A stretch of 64,000 nt of DNA from Haemonchus contortus. Taxonomy: Eukaryota > Nematoda > Chromadorea > Rhabditida > Trichostrongylidae. The notes under the pieces are model-generated. The model was not told the DNA's origin. It searched no databases and worked only from the letters and a program-made list of their open reading frames with translations. The stretch's first letter is position 1. Each line of letters begins with the position of its first letter. Location of the stretch: positions 8,148,591 through 8,212,590 of the forward strand of contig LS997564.1 of the NCBI GenBank assembly GCA_000469685.2. The letters are read 5' to 3'. Positions 1 to 12,398 of this stretch are shown here, piece after piece. The position numbers and the translations under genes are program-made.

Positions 1-1083
1 GGTATAGCATTGCAGAGTGAATTTAGTTGAGTTTACTTCTAGCTATTTTCTCGTTAGGCAATATTCTACGCGTTCCCAACACTGCCCTAATAAACATATA
101 AACCCTCCCATTACTGGTACAGGCATATTGCGGGGACGTCTCATATTTTGAAAACAGGAACCAGATAGCCAATCCCTTCTTCTTGCGAAGAAAAGAGAAG
201 ATTTCCAGGAAAAGGCTCCACGAACCTTGAGCTCTCGAAAAGTCCACGCGAACTATGAACCTTGATCAATTCAATAAAAGCTCCCTTTCCGTTTGTGTGA
301 TCACCGATCTCCTTCCAATATATAGCCCAGGCTCAAGTTAGAAAGGTGTCAGAAAGGCTCCTGACACACTGGATTCTGGCATTGATGCTATTGGGATGTT
401 GATAACGCAAACAATCACATACGCACATTCTTCCGACATATTTCCTATGGCTGTTCTTGATGCAAAGTTCTTTTTTACTTCTATTATGGGGCTGAATCAA
501 TGAGCGGTCTTCCATTTGAACCTTTCCAAAGTTGCTTTTAACGCCAGAGACAGAAATTTACGTGATTTCCTATCACTTGGGATACGCCACGAACTTTTTT
601 CTATGGCCGGCTTCAGATCGGTCAATGACGGAGAAGAGCTTTCGATTCCGGTTTAGTGCATGCATCTGACTGTGTCGTTTTCCATCACGTTGCTACGGAA
701 GTCTGATAGTTTTTGTGTTCCGCACCTTTGGGATCTGGATTTCTCAGATGTACCTAAGAACAATGGATTTTCACTTTAAAAAGTCTGACTTCGGGAGAGC
801 CACTGCGAAACCTTTGAATAAGAGATTTTTCGCTTTGTTATGGTACGCTGTAATCAATAGAACTGATCGAGAAATAGAGCTACAAATCCTCAGCTCAATT
901 CAACGGCTTGCAAATGGACGTAGAAAGTATTGGTTTTATACGTAGAAAGTATTGATTTTCGTCATGAAATCAACCTAGGTGTTTTTGGAGTTCTATATGC
1001 AGGACAATATGCAAAGCAGGCTTCAATTTACTATTCAACTTTTATATGACCCTCTAAAGTATCTTATCCTAATATTCTTTGTC
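1..1083. other. Upstream region, no gene seen
   Basis: AT-rich sequence with no reading frame that carries coding character on either strand. A short direct repeat (CGTAGAAAGTATTG, two copies about 22 nt apart) lies near 918-958. The last few bases, ending TTTGTCAG at 1084, form the presumed spliced-leader acceptor of the next gene. Confidence 0.5.
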
Positions 1084-1085
1084 AG
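1077..1085 (+). promoter_or_regulatory. Probable trans-splice (spliced-leader) acceptor
   Basis: The sequence TTCTTTGTCAG ends about 32 nt before the first ATG of the 1.1-4.9 kb gene, with no in-frame coding upstream. A pyrimidine-rich stretch ending in CAG just ahead of a start codon is the normal place for SL1 addition in nematodes. An ordinary 5' UTR intron would look the same. Confidence 0.45.
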
Positions 1086-1116
1086 GTGTACGGTTCCCAT
1101 TTAGCTAGCAGAATTG

Positions 1117-4100
1117 ATGAAGATGGAGAAGGAGAAGAGCACCGGAAAGGATGAAATGGGCGAAGCATCGTCGCTAAAACCGCTACCTTCAGTAGAAGAA
1201 GTGGCATTCCAGAAGAAAACTCCAGAAGCAATGGCGGTCGAATGTGACATGGATGAGATCATTGACGAAGAGATGCAGTCGTGAGCTCTTTTCTCCATAG
1301 GCTCATTGGGTGATTCAGTCGGTGTATTAGGTAAAGTTAACCTCCTGTTGATTGTTCATACTCTTAGCTAAGTAGTCAATGGTTCAGTTATCGTTGAGAA
1401 ACCTCATTGATTAATTTTGTACTGGTACATTTCATTTTTGCACGTTATATCACTGTATTGTTTGTTTTGGAAGCTGACCATGAAGATTTTTTTTTGTTTG
1501 ACTCGACGATATGTTTCCATATGGTTGCGTAGAGCCGGCAAGAAACATGGAATTCATGAGGAATCCATTTCAGTAGCCGCGGTTTGAAATTGCAGCCTAT
1601 TTGGAAATAATCGAGGATGAGACAGCCGGCAATCTGTATTTGGTGCTCCACTGCCCTGACGACTTCTTGCCGATGTCTGACGAAGAATCTGTTTCTGCAC
1701 GATGGAAAGAGGTTTGTTTTGCCACATTATACTTTGGAATTACTCATTTTTCTAGCGATTTGTAATTGAAAAGTATTTGGGGAATTTGTTTGCAAGCTAA
1801 TATTGAATAAGTGTTTCAATATCCCAAAACAGTTTACTCTTTCAATTGAGTAACCTTTAACCTTGTAAACGTTGAGAACGAATCGCTACTCGGGCTGGTG
1901 TTGTGAACTCACGAATGAGTGTTATCAACTAGCTGACACTAAGTTGTCGCCAGACCAGTAAAAGTTTGATGTGCGGCTCTAGAACCCAGGGTTGGCCTAG
2001 CATGCCCTCCAACTACGGCCGTCTTGATTCATCCGCTCACTCAACGTTCTATAATAGTCTTAAAAGGCATAAGATACAAACATTTTTCTGCTTTTCATAA
2101 GTTAAAAAGGGTTGAATGTTGGTTTTACTTTCCAATTCAAGGAAGGAGGGTGTGGGAATTTGAGAGGTGGAAGGGCAGCCGTCTGTGTCCGTAGTGGTGA
2201 TGGCTTTCGCATTGAGGGCTGTTTACTTCCAGATTTCTGCTCTACTACTTGTTTACCCAAGCTATTCAACAGTTTACGCTTTACTATTAGATGGAGAGAT
2301 AGTTCTGTAAGAAAAACCGAGGATTTTCTTGGCTGGCTGGTGCTACTAGGCTATTTATCAGTACATTTTATTTGGTCCTAAGACACGCACTTCGAATTTT
2401 CGATTGTTGCATTTCGAAAAAATTTCGCAGGATATTATTTTTGAAAGCTAATGAGTGAGTTCCACAAAACTATCCTAATCTTAGGAAACCATTCATGACA
2501 TCTTATGTAATGCTTCCGATTATTTGTTTTTATTAAGATTCCGATAACATTCAATGTTCATTCGTTATCTATGTTATCAACTTTTATGATTTTTGTTCAG
2601 TATCTCCGAATAACTTTAGCCGCGATTGAATCCATTCTCTAGCAGAACTTCTCTCTTGTATCTTTCTATATTACTGTTATCTGCGTCGACGACTCGTTTC
2701 TCCTTCTAATCCGCGAATCATAATTCATTCGAATGATGTTTGTGTTCGTTTAGTCAAGAGCCAGTCGCCTTGACCTGCGAGAAATTGATGAAAGACCCCC
2801 ACGTTTTGAGCGGAAAAGTCGCTCCGAATTAGGTTGGACGCGCTACATAGCCAGTCGGCTCGTGGGATAACACAAAAAACGTTCGAAGTGGTCGATCTAA
2901 AAGATGCGATTTTTATCGCTGACCACGCTACTCCTTCATTGCGCTGTCTATCCGCTCACAATAAGCCGCTGTTGAGTGAGGATTACATCAAATCGTTTTC
3001 GGTGGAAGAGAAATTCGAGCAGGAAAAGTTGAAGGAAGCACTTGCTCAGAAACAGAGATGGGAAAAATGGCAAATGGAATTTATCGAGTCGCAGCAAAGA
3101 GCTCGCGAGTTCAAGGCCTATTGGGAACGACGTCATCAAGACGATAAAGACCTCTGGAGAGACAAGGTAAGCGGCTGTCCCTTCCTTATTGCTCTTCAAC
3201 TCGCACGGTGCTTGACCTCTAAGTGAGGTCAGATTCGCCGATTGCTTACTCAACAAACAGTGCCATTTAATTATGCCTATTGACTTACGAAAATCGGCTT
3301 TACTCTAATTGTAGGCACCATCGGCGGTGATGATAGCGTTCACTTAGTGCTAAGTATGACTGAAGACTTTTTTGATGATTTTCTTCTGAAGGATTTTGCT
3401 GATGCGGTTTACAAAGTGAGTCGTGCAGGGTACAAGGGAGAATACGGCCATTACGAGGTTCCAAAGGAAGACAAGATCCTCATGGAAGCACTCTACAAAC
3501 AAGTTACCGTTGGAGATTACGGTACGTTACGTCAGTCTTCATGGATTTTTTGAACATAGAACACATCTCATTTTGCATGCATAGTTCTTTTTTGAGTAAC
3601 TAATCCAGTGAGTGAGCTCAGAGGCCAATCCTATCTGGATAATGTTGATGAATGCTTCGGCTTAATTTTCGTAGTTTATCTCATAAGATTACGATAAGAT
3701 TACGTGGGCAGCTATTCATAGTAAATCAGATCCTGCCTCAATCATATCAGCCGATTTGTTATGATAGCTTCTCATAGCCGACCTCTAAAAATTGGTCCAC
3801 CACATTTCTCAAAAGCCACGAAAAATCCTTTTTTCAACCTTTACTAGTTCTACTAGTTCAATGTTTTGGGATCATTTAACGACTTTTTTTTCTCAATTTG
3901 GAAATGACGAATGTAGTTCAAATATATTTTTGATTTCTTTCGAAGAGTCAGAGCAAGATAAGGTTAATATTTCTATGTCGCCTTCGTGGTGATCCGATGT
4001 TATCAGATTAAAATTTAGACAAAAGTTCGTTTTATTAGAGAAGTACTTGATTTTAAATATTTTGTCATCATTTCATATATAGAAATAACAAAGAAAAGCT

Positions 4101-4919
4101 TATTGGTGGGTTTTGAATGAGAATTCTCTGAGTTGAAACGAAAAAACTTTATGGTTCCTCAAGGTACACGTATTCTAACAAAGAGACCCAGACTCGGAGG
4201 ACTGAAATTTTGGAAAATGTCAGACTGAAGGTGGAAATTGAACGCATCTTTTCAACCTCTTTGAGCATAAACGTCCCTACCGTCAATGAGAACGAACCGC
4301 TTTTTAGGGAGCCATATCTGGGAAATCAGGCCGAAGATCTTAAAGGTCATATGCAAGCATGGTGTCGTGGGAAAAGGGGAGCTTAATGAACCCTCCTCAA
4401 TTTACCACTAATTACCTACCTCCATCCTTCCGCCTGCTCAGTAAAGCTAGCTAGCTATGTAGCTTTCAGTAAAGACAGAGAGCAAATGTAAATCTATTTC
4501 ATCGGGTGATTGTATCCGATAACCCCTCAACAGGGAAGTCATATAAGGCCAGGCGAGGTGAAGTGAGAGATCAAGGATGCCGCAACCCTCCAACGGATAA
4601 TTTCCATGGCTCATTATTTGACATTTTCGAGCTTCCAATCAAACTTCGACCGGAAACATCTTCTCCGAAAAAGCGGAAGACGGCATTTACCACTTCAGCG
4701 CAGCGGATTATTCTTTCAGGGATTTCTTTATCGTCTGACGTAAAAGGCGGTTTCAAGCGATGAGAAATATCAGAGTTTAGATGGTGACGAATCGGTCGAA
4801 TGTGCAGAGGAATGGAAGAAATTGGTTGGGAAAAGCAAGGTCGAGGCTCAACGCGAATATATTCATAATGCCAACAAGATCCTCACTCGTTATGGATGGA
4901 ATGCACCAGACGACTGACG
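1117..4919 (+). CDS. Unrecognised multi-exon gene, charged protein
   Basis: Translation probably starts at ATG 1117 (MKMEKEKSTGKDEMGEASS...). The first exon runs to about 1280 and is acidic (VECDMDEIIDEEMQ). Further coding exons: about 1590-1711 (contains DFLPMSDEESVSARWKE), 2756 to about 2841, about 2878-3163 (a helical, coiled-coil-like stretch with EKFEQEKLKEALAQKQRWEK and AREFKAYWERRHQDDKDLW), about 3316-3520, about 4165-4361, about 4553-4739, and a last exon 4774-4919 ending NKILTRYGWNAPDD-stop. A basic KKRK stretch near the end could be a nuclear signal. Joins at 1280/1590 and near 2842 are unresolved: phases do not fit simply, so a missed exon, very short introns or a base error are possible. 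Phase is clean at 1711/2756 and 4739/4774. I see no known domain. Confidence 0.6.
4740..4773 (+). other. Predicted 34-nt intron
   Basis: Between coding ...SLSSD and SLDGDESVE... lie 34 nt beginning GTAAAAGG and ending ATATCAG. They hold an in-frame stop (TGA), so they must be removed for the frame to reach the stop at 4917-4919. Both sides are phase 0. This is near the lower size limit for nematode introns. Confidence 0.5.
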
Positions 4920-5083
4920 GTTTGGCCAGCTAATTGTTACCAGCTCCGCATGTGTGTGTGACTATAAACGCATAAAACTCTTTTATTTCGCTAGTCAAAC
5001 ATTAACAATCGGCACAAAATGCACAACGCACATACCAATTGACGGTAAGAAAAAAAAATCAAGATGTACCTAAATTTTCGCAT

Positions 5084-5090
5084 AATAAAA
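5084..5090 (+). promoter_or_regulatory. Candidate polyadenylation signal
   Basis: AATAAA within CATAATAAAATAC, about 165 nt after the stop of the 1.1-4.9 kb gene, in an A/T-rich 3' flank. Confidence 0.35.
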
Positions 5091-7478
5091 TACATTCACA
5101 CACACAGTCGCAGTTAGGGCGATTGCACATTGAATACTATGATTGCACATTGAACAACCTGTAGAGGAAGGAAAACGTAGCATATAAGGAACAATGGAGG
5201 AGGGAAACTAATAGGAACTAACTGGGACCAAGAGCTAACCAGTCTAACCGATAAGAACGAATTCGAAATAAAGACAACATCTCATTAGGCCCCACCGCCT
5301 GGTAGGGCCGAATGGAGACGGTATTGGGGAACCTGACCAGCAGCCCTAACGATTACTTGGAACGAACGAATTAATTACAGAAGAAGAAGAAGAAAAAGAA
5401 TATCAAACAAAGGAATTGTGCATAGAATGAGGAGGATTTAAGAATAAAATAGGATACATATGATGTGGGAGCTCAACGATGATGACTGCTGACTCGTTCA
5501 ATAATTATGGAAGGACCACTGGGCGGGAACGCGCAGAGGAAACCCGGGGGAAAGTATACCCGATTATGTATGCTACTGGATTATATGAATATTGGTGAGC
5601 CGTTGCTATTGTAGTTGTAAGTATTCGGGAAGAAATTTGTTAAAGAATCTCTCGTTGAAATAGGAAGGATCTGAAAAGAACTCATAGAGTAAGCGGGTTG
5701 GTATGAACAAACAAAAACAGCTGGGAATGGGTAACGAACCTAAAACGGAAGGTCGACCATGCTCGAGCCGTCTCCGAGCCCCACGTGCCATTCGTCGAAC
5801 AGATGCCGATGACACTGGGCCAAATTCGGAAACCTTAAAGAAATAGGTAGTATTGGAACCCTACTGAGGCTATTTTTCTAGGGCCACTCACTTCCTTCAT
5901 CACTCCATTGAATTCTTTCTCGAGCGAATCGCTAGATACATAGTCGGGGCTACCTCTATACGCGTGCAAGCCCAACAGAAAATTACATAATACTTCACCT
6001 AAAAGAAGTCAATATTTACTTCGCTCGACTGTAAACAAGTACTGCCATCAATCCATCAATTGTATTAATGAACTTACTGTATGTTTTTGATTCCACCGGA
6101 GGAAAGTGTAAAAATTTTTGTAGTCTAGCTTCTATCTGCCATTGTATATCGTTCGAAGCAAGACATCGTGGAATTCGAGTTTCTGAAAAGTACACAACTG
6201 AAAATGAGAGTTTCGCATTTTTGGCCGACGAACGGGAAAAGGGTGGAAGGAGGGAAGGAGAGCTATCCGTAAAAAGGATGGGATTTTTTATGTCCACAGT
6301 GGGATTTTACGTCTTCCAATTTATCGATCGGGTGACCCCCTCCACTAAATCTGAACAGGCCTAGACGGTGGCAGTTCACTTAGAAAACTTATGAAGCAGG
6401 GTTGCCCTTCGAGACAATTTGCTAAAAAAACACTGGGTCGCCTCCCATGCCCTCAACCATTTCGGAGGCTTAGTTGCTAAATTGGACTCAGGAAACAGAA
6501 GGGAAGGTAGAGTACGACAGATTTTGAGGTAGGGAAGGAATCATCAAAGCGACTAGCAGCCCCTTCGTTTTCATGCAGGGTCACCTACTACCTTGCCTGT
6601 ACCCAATGACATTCAAAATTTACCAATCTTCCCGAACTAGTAGTAGGGGTTGCACTTTCTTACCGTACCTCATGGGCCTACGATCAAACAGACATGTGCA
6701 CTTTTGGAAAATATTCTTTGAATACTTATTTAATGCTAAAAATATGCCCAAAAAGTATAGTTTCCTCAAGGATTACAGCAAAATCTCTCATTCTAACTGC
6801 CTCTGATAGAAGTAGGTGATTCAGGTGGAGGTACCCGAGGGCCAATAGTGGAAGGTGTAGCTTCCATTTAGGGATCGACTGTGGCCAAACATTTGCACTA
6901 AGTGCTAGTAATAAGAAGAATCGAAGAGAAAGTCGGTGAGACTTACGTTTTAAAATTCGCTTGGCAGCCTTAATTCGATGTTTCGGGCTATTGTTCAGAT
7001 GATCTGAATAGTGTCCGATTAGAAGGGTGTGAAATGATCAATCAAGGGGAAGCGTTTTTTTTTGGCATTTAAAAACCACTACAAAACCATTTCCAATCCT
7101 CACTTACTGCTGGACGCCATTTGATCGGAATTGTTGTGGATTGGTACGATCTCGCTCATCAACCATACGAACAGGCAGTATTTCGATGTTCCCACTGCAA
7201 CACAAGACAGAGGCTAGGCTATTGCAATCATCCATTTCCGAACAAGTTCTAGACAGCCTTCTATTTCGTCCCTACTGAAATGTGTAGGTATCATGAGAAT
7301 GCTCGGTATACCAGAGCTCTTCAATCACGCCTACCAAATTTACTTAGGTATATGGTATGCAGTTATGGGTGGGACTAGAAACCCCATTCACCACTCATTC
7401 ATTGGGGATAATCCTAATGATTCAGGACGGGAACTAGGTTATTACAGTGAAATATTGTCGTGAATTGAAATACAATTA

Positions 7479-7542
7479 ACGCAAAACTTCATAGACAACA
7501 TTTTTCTTCCACGGACGCAAAACTTCACAGACAACATTTTTC
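7479..7542. repeat. Two-unit tandem repeat, 36-bp period
   Basis: Two copies of a 28-nt core beginning ACGCAAAACTTCA and ending GACAACATTTTTC, at 7479-7506 and 7515-7542. They differ at one base (ATAG versus ACAG) and are separated by 8 nt. No coding role seen. Confidence 0.75.
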
Positions 7543-8174
7543 GTTTTACGACATAACCTTAATTTCACTCGAGTGTGAATTCAGCTGGATTACTGTATGA
7601 ACCGTATGTGACCGTCCTGATTTTTCGTTTTTCTTCAGTCAAAAAAAGTAAACAGGTTTCTCCTCTTGCATGAATCCACCGGCTCGATGGGAAGTGGCTC
7701 GGGCAGTCAGAAAAAAAACTTTAGTCATCAGAACGGCTCCGAAACAGCTTCTCTATCTTATCGAGCCCAATATGGGGGAAATACAGGGATCTTACCAATG
7801 AGTCCTTGTATAAGCGGTTCAGGATTATAATTGGAGCAACTTTTTTGAAACAAAAACCGATCAGGTCCCCAGCTTTACGGGGCCTCACCTCGAGGTCTAT
7901 GTTCTACCTCTAAAAAGGATTGAGAAACGAACTCGATAAATTGCGAAGATTTATAAGATTTCGATTTAGATTTAATTTTTTTTGGCAACTAACTAAAAGA
8001 AGAATTTTTGGAAACATTCAGAAATAGAGATAATTTTATTTTTCGCTCTATATCATCTAAAAGAATGTGTTCACTGTTTGGTAACCTTGATTTGATTAAT
8101 AAATAAGAAGAGATTCAACGTCTTTCGGGCAAAACCTCCAATGTCCCTGATTTCTGATTTCTTCGTAGGTGTAG

Positions 8175-8420
8175 TGATGGCTTTGGGATACGCTCCCACA
8201 CTCGATTCCCATTCAGAATCATAATGGCGTTTTGAGTGTGTATGAGGGCTATACAATGACTTTCGCTGGCCTGCCGGTGTATAAGTCACGCTTTTATCAT
8301 ATCAGATGAATCTTGTACTATTCAAGCAACCCCAGAGGAATGGAAGACTATAGTGGCCTGGGCGGGTATCAAGCTGGGACTCGATCCCCGGATCATGCAT
8401 GGGTGATTGGCCAAGGAAGA
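8175..8420 (-). repeat. tRNA-derived SINE, copy 1 (reverse)
   Basis: Reverse complement matches the family seen in full at 16.74 kb. The 3' tail motif GGGATACGCTCCCACACTCG comes first, then the body (GTATAAGTCACGCTTTTATC), then a degenerate B box (ACTCGATCCCCGGATC) near 8380-8395. It lies just 3' of the metalloproteinase gene. Confidence 0.7.
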
Positions 8421-8488
8421 TTTGTGGAGGAATCTTGAATTTTTTACCCAGTTTCCAAACGGAACAATGATTTTCTGTAAGAACTTCT

Positions 8489-11400
8489 CAGAATGGAGCA
8501 TGCTCTGAACATACTGGAGCCCAGAATCCTCCCCATTAGCAGGTGGAAAGAGCCAAGACGGCATAGGTAGTATGATGGTCTTACCGTAATTCCAGTTGAT
8601 AGCACACTTATCGTCCAGATCGAGTTTGAGCTCATCGAGAGGAGTGTTTTTATACAATGGATGCATGATTGCCTCCTGCTTTTTCGCATGCTGAAGACCC
8701 AATGCGTGACCGATCTCGTGAACCAAAACGTACGGGAAAAATCGGCGGTCACTGAAAAATTTGTAGAGGAATGCCATGAATTTTGATGTATCGTCAAACT
8801 GGCCAGTCCAGTCACCTGACAAAGTTCGTCAAAAGAAAGGCTGGGTAATTGGTTACTTGTACTTTGTAAGAATTTTGTTCCCCTGAAGGTTATGGCCAAG
8901 GTAATGGGTAGTCACGAAGTTAGATAGGAAGGAATGAAGGAAACAGGAAATGCTTTGAGGTGGGAGAGGAAAAGGTAGAAGCAGATCAACAGCTGCAGGT
9001 TTCGTTCCACTTCGTTCATGGGACTACCGGTGATCAATCATGGTTTTTTGAGATCTGATTGGGCTCGAATGAAAAAGTAACTTTAAAAATGCACTAGAAA
9101 AACTGAAGGCAATCAGGTATGGCATTCAAGTATCTAAAATTCTTCCTGGAGGTGTATGCCGGCGGAAACTTCGACAGCCACGATTTGAGGAGTCTGGGAA
9201 CTCAGCTTCCAAACGTGTGGGAATGCTTAGCCTTCTGTCTGTTCTCAACATAGGAGGAGATGTGGTACCAGTTATAGTTTACAGGGGGTGATAATGATAG
9301 GGCTAATAAGGACGACATTAATCAGTCTCATTTTGGGATACGCCACGTGTTCAACAACCATTCAGGATCGCTGCGAATTTTGCAGCATTTCCGGACTACA
9401 AGTGCGGTAGTGGCGTTACTTTACACTACTCTGCATCTGCCCTCGGGTGGTCCCTACCTCAAGTGAACTAGCAGGAATGATTCCTGTGGACGGCGAAGTC
9501 TTTTGAAACTTTTTGCTCTAATGAACTAAAGATAAAGTTGTAGCAAGCACTAACTAGTTGGTGGCTGCTACTGAGTCGGCCTCCCAAGTCTCAGCATCGT
9601 CAAAGTGGATGTCACCGTTGAGCGGTTCCGAATGACCGGGGAAAAATGTATGTGCCAAAATGTTTTTCTTTGCGGAAGCGCCGTCGAACTGGAAGAGAAT
9701 ATTGGTAGAGCTGGGTGCTTGGTAGTACGGGTCGAACTCACCTCGTGCTGATCGCCATGAGCTCCTTCAGCCCATAAAATGTTGATGTCAGCTTCATCCT
9801 GTGATGCCGCTTCTTCAAAGTGAAAAGTCACCTGGAATGGACAGGATTAGCACTGATGTTTCAAGTTCCCCGATAATCGCTTACTCAACTCAATGGATAT
9901 GATTCAGACATGCCTGAGCAAACACTAGATTAGAGCTTCAAATGTCAACAATTTGTTTACGACTGGTGAACTCTGTTTGCGTCATTGGTGATGATTCGCT
10001 ATTCTTTGGTCTATCTACGACTCGGTACGTCACTTACAATCAGTAAACAGTTTCACATAAGGTCGTGTGATCCCTGAGGCTACCGGAAATCGCTGAGCTG
10101 TGGTCAGCTTAAACTGTCACTAAGACGCTAACCTTTGGCAGATTCCGCTCGTTAGCCTGTTTAGCCCAAAGTTGGAAGGCTTTCTGGATTGTTGAGCTAA
10201 AATCTGTACGATTCATTGGATACAGTCAGAGAATGCGCCTAAATTCTTACCGAATAACTGCTTTCGGCATATCGTTGGTGTATTCGGAGACGAACCATTT
10301 GAGGGTCAATTCGTGCAAGCCTGTGAAATGCTTTTTATCCCATTTTGATGTCCCAGAGAGAGCTGCAAGTAATCTTTCCAGTACATAGTTCATCCAGAGC
10401 ATGGCTGATCACTTGAACTTACCGAATCTCTTCGATCTGCCCGATTCCCTTCTTGTGTCCTTCTGAGCGCAACGTTCTCTTCTGGTGGCTTCCACAGTCT
10501 CGGGAGTCAATTCCCCGGTCGGTTTAACCCCAACCACTTCCTGTAAATGACGTTTGAATGTTTTCTTTGCTCCTAATCAGATAAGAGACCTTCCGTTCTA
10601 CCTGGAATAATCGAAGTGCGGCACGAAATTCGTGGAGGCTGGGCGTGGGGGTGCTTAGATAACCGAAGCGATGTAGGTATTGCTGAAAATGTTCTCCATC
10701 ACACACATATGATCGTTCTTCGCTATAAGAAAGCTATCCGAAAAATCTTGTCTCCTGTGTGACCTCTTTCAAAAGCAAAACCATTCTGAAGATTTTTTGC
10801 ATTCTGCTAGGACGAACTGGGTTCGCCATCCGTAGCAGCAGCGGGTCTTTTCTATGAGGAATTGGCGTTTTCTCAAGTCACACTCTCGTGAACTGAGCGA
10901 ATGATCTTCTCAAAAGGAGCTATCGCTCCCAAATCATATCGAGTTTCAATACCAACAGTACTTCCTCGGGCAAAACCGGTCTCCGGTAGGTCTAGGAACT
11001 TTGCAGAAACAACTTGCCGTGGGCAGTAACTCGGATGAGCCAACACTCTTTGATCTGACGGAGAGATCCCGTCTCGTGCTCAACGTCACGGAGGTTTTTA
11101 GAAGATTAGTATGACATTTGTACGGATTTTCCTAGGGCGGGGGAACTGCTGCAGCCGGATTGTTAAAGCTTGAAAAGAACGGAGACTTTCTGAATCCAAC
11201 AAACGATTACGGCTGTCCCTGCTGTCTACGGGAGGGAATAACTATGTCAAGGAAGAAAAAGGGATTTCATCGACAAAACGACAGTTTCTATCTGGACCCA
11301 AGCAAGGAAACGTAACTAATCGAATGGACAACTCGTCTCCCTTTTCGTCAATGCAGGCCATGACGATGTCTCTCTCGGCGACCAGTATTATGGAGCGCAT

Positions 11401-12398
11401 GGAGTGTAATGAAAAGTCGATAGCACAACTACTGGAAACTTTTTTTTTCAACGATTGTACGTTCTTAGAACGTCCACACCAACTACGTCGGCCAAATAGG
11501 GGCGGGCTTCTTGGTGTTCAGGTTGAAAGACCAACAAAATCCCGAAAGCGACAAAAAATTGATATAGAACCAGAAAAGGTAATGAACTAAGGAGATAGCT
11601 GAATGGCCTCGATTTCCATTCATAGAGAGACATGATGACGACGACCGTAGATAAATTGGATCATGTGAATGATAGGAGAAATCTGAGAATCACGCACTTA
11701 ACAAAGGAGAGCACTTTTTCTGTCCATTATGGCAATAAAATACGAAGTGCTTGTGAATGAAAGGAGATGGGATGATAACGGAAAAGATGTGCTGTGCTGT
11801 GTGACGGTGTATCGAGTAATTGACTGGGATTGTGGTTACTGCTGCTGCTGCTGCTACTGCTGTTTGAGGGAACCATTCGGTTATCTATGTTTCCATTTGA
11901 AATCATCGAAAGACGGCCGTAAACAATCGACATGTCAACAAGTTGATACGCCAAACCGTCAACAGCAAGGATCGGCTCGGCACAGTCTAGGTCGTGGAGG
12001 AATTCAACGATCTCAGACGACGATGCCAGTCAAAGTAGATTTTCTACAGGGCCGGTTCATCCTAGTCAGGGAATCTAACAACGGCTCAGCCGGTCACTAC
12101 ATACACCTCTCTAGATTCGAAATTCTTTGAGATAGTTCCGGGATCCCCATTCAAGAACAGCGACTAGGCGATTGTGAGCGCTCAAAAGCTGACTAGAGGG
12201 GAAATCCCTGTTGGAACCAAAGGAACCAGTGGAATCAGGTCGGCGAAAAAAGTTCTTTAAAGGGTATTTTGATGAAGTAGATAGGAAAATATTGCTTGTA
12301 CGAACCACAGTCTCGTCGAAATCTTCGGTAACCATTGGGGCCGGGTGACTGGGTGGCAATATGAGCAGTAGAAGACAGATCGCCAGAGAGCAGCACAT
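8489..12398 (-). CDS. Secreted matrix metalloproteinase (M10A), no hemopexin domain
   Basis: Zinc endopeptidase of the matrixin family. Exons, 5' to 3': 12398-12306, 10682-10602, 10540-10423, 10362-10251, 10196-10133, 9831-9742, 9688-9572, 8798-8585, 8514-8489; all junction phases agree and the sum is about 304 residues. Residues 1-20 are a signal peptide (MCCSLAICLLLLILPPSHP). The propeptide follows (YLHRFGYLS, LRLFQ), ending near a furin-like GRSKR. The catalytic domain starts SKWDKKHFTG and has the calcium/structural-zinc segment HGDQHEFDG...GDIHFDDAETW. The active site is HEIGHALGLQH, followed by the Met-turn IMHPLY. The usual PRCGxPD cysteine switch is replaced by ERCAQKD. The last short exon (VCSEHAPF-stop) is the least certain part; family members with hemopexin would continue. 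Intron 1 (1.6 kb) hosts most of an antisense gene. Confidence 0.88.
8585..8798 (-). CDS. Metalloproteinase exon with HEXXHXXGXXH site
   Basis: This exon encodes FDDTSKF, then FFPYVLVHEIGHALGLQHA and EAIMHPLYKNTPLDELKLD. The three histidines bind the catalytic zinc, Glu is the general base, and Met in IMHPLY forms the Met-turn of metzincins. The acceptor is GGCCAG at 8799-8804 in phase 0. An alternative acceptor (TTTGTCAG, 8816) would break the frame. The donor is GTAAGA at 8584. Confidence 0.9.

Larger units (their letters stand above)
4920..8174. other. Intergenic, no convincing gene
   Basis: About 3.2 kb without a reading frame I would call. A 98-codon open frame at 6068-6361 (+) has no splice or start support. 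A direct repeat GATTGCACATTGAA is doubled near 5123-5155, and a 36-bp-period tandem lies at 7479-7542. The rest looks like neutral, decayed sequence. Confidence 0.45.

Noticed and set aside
8139..8290. A 72-codon minus-strand open frame downstream of the metalloproteinase
   Set aside because: It is inside a SINE copy, as its sequence matches the repeat family tail and body.
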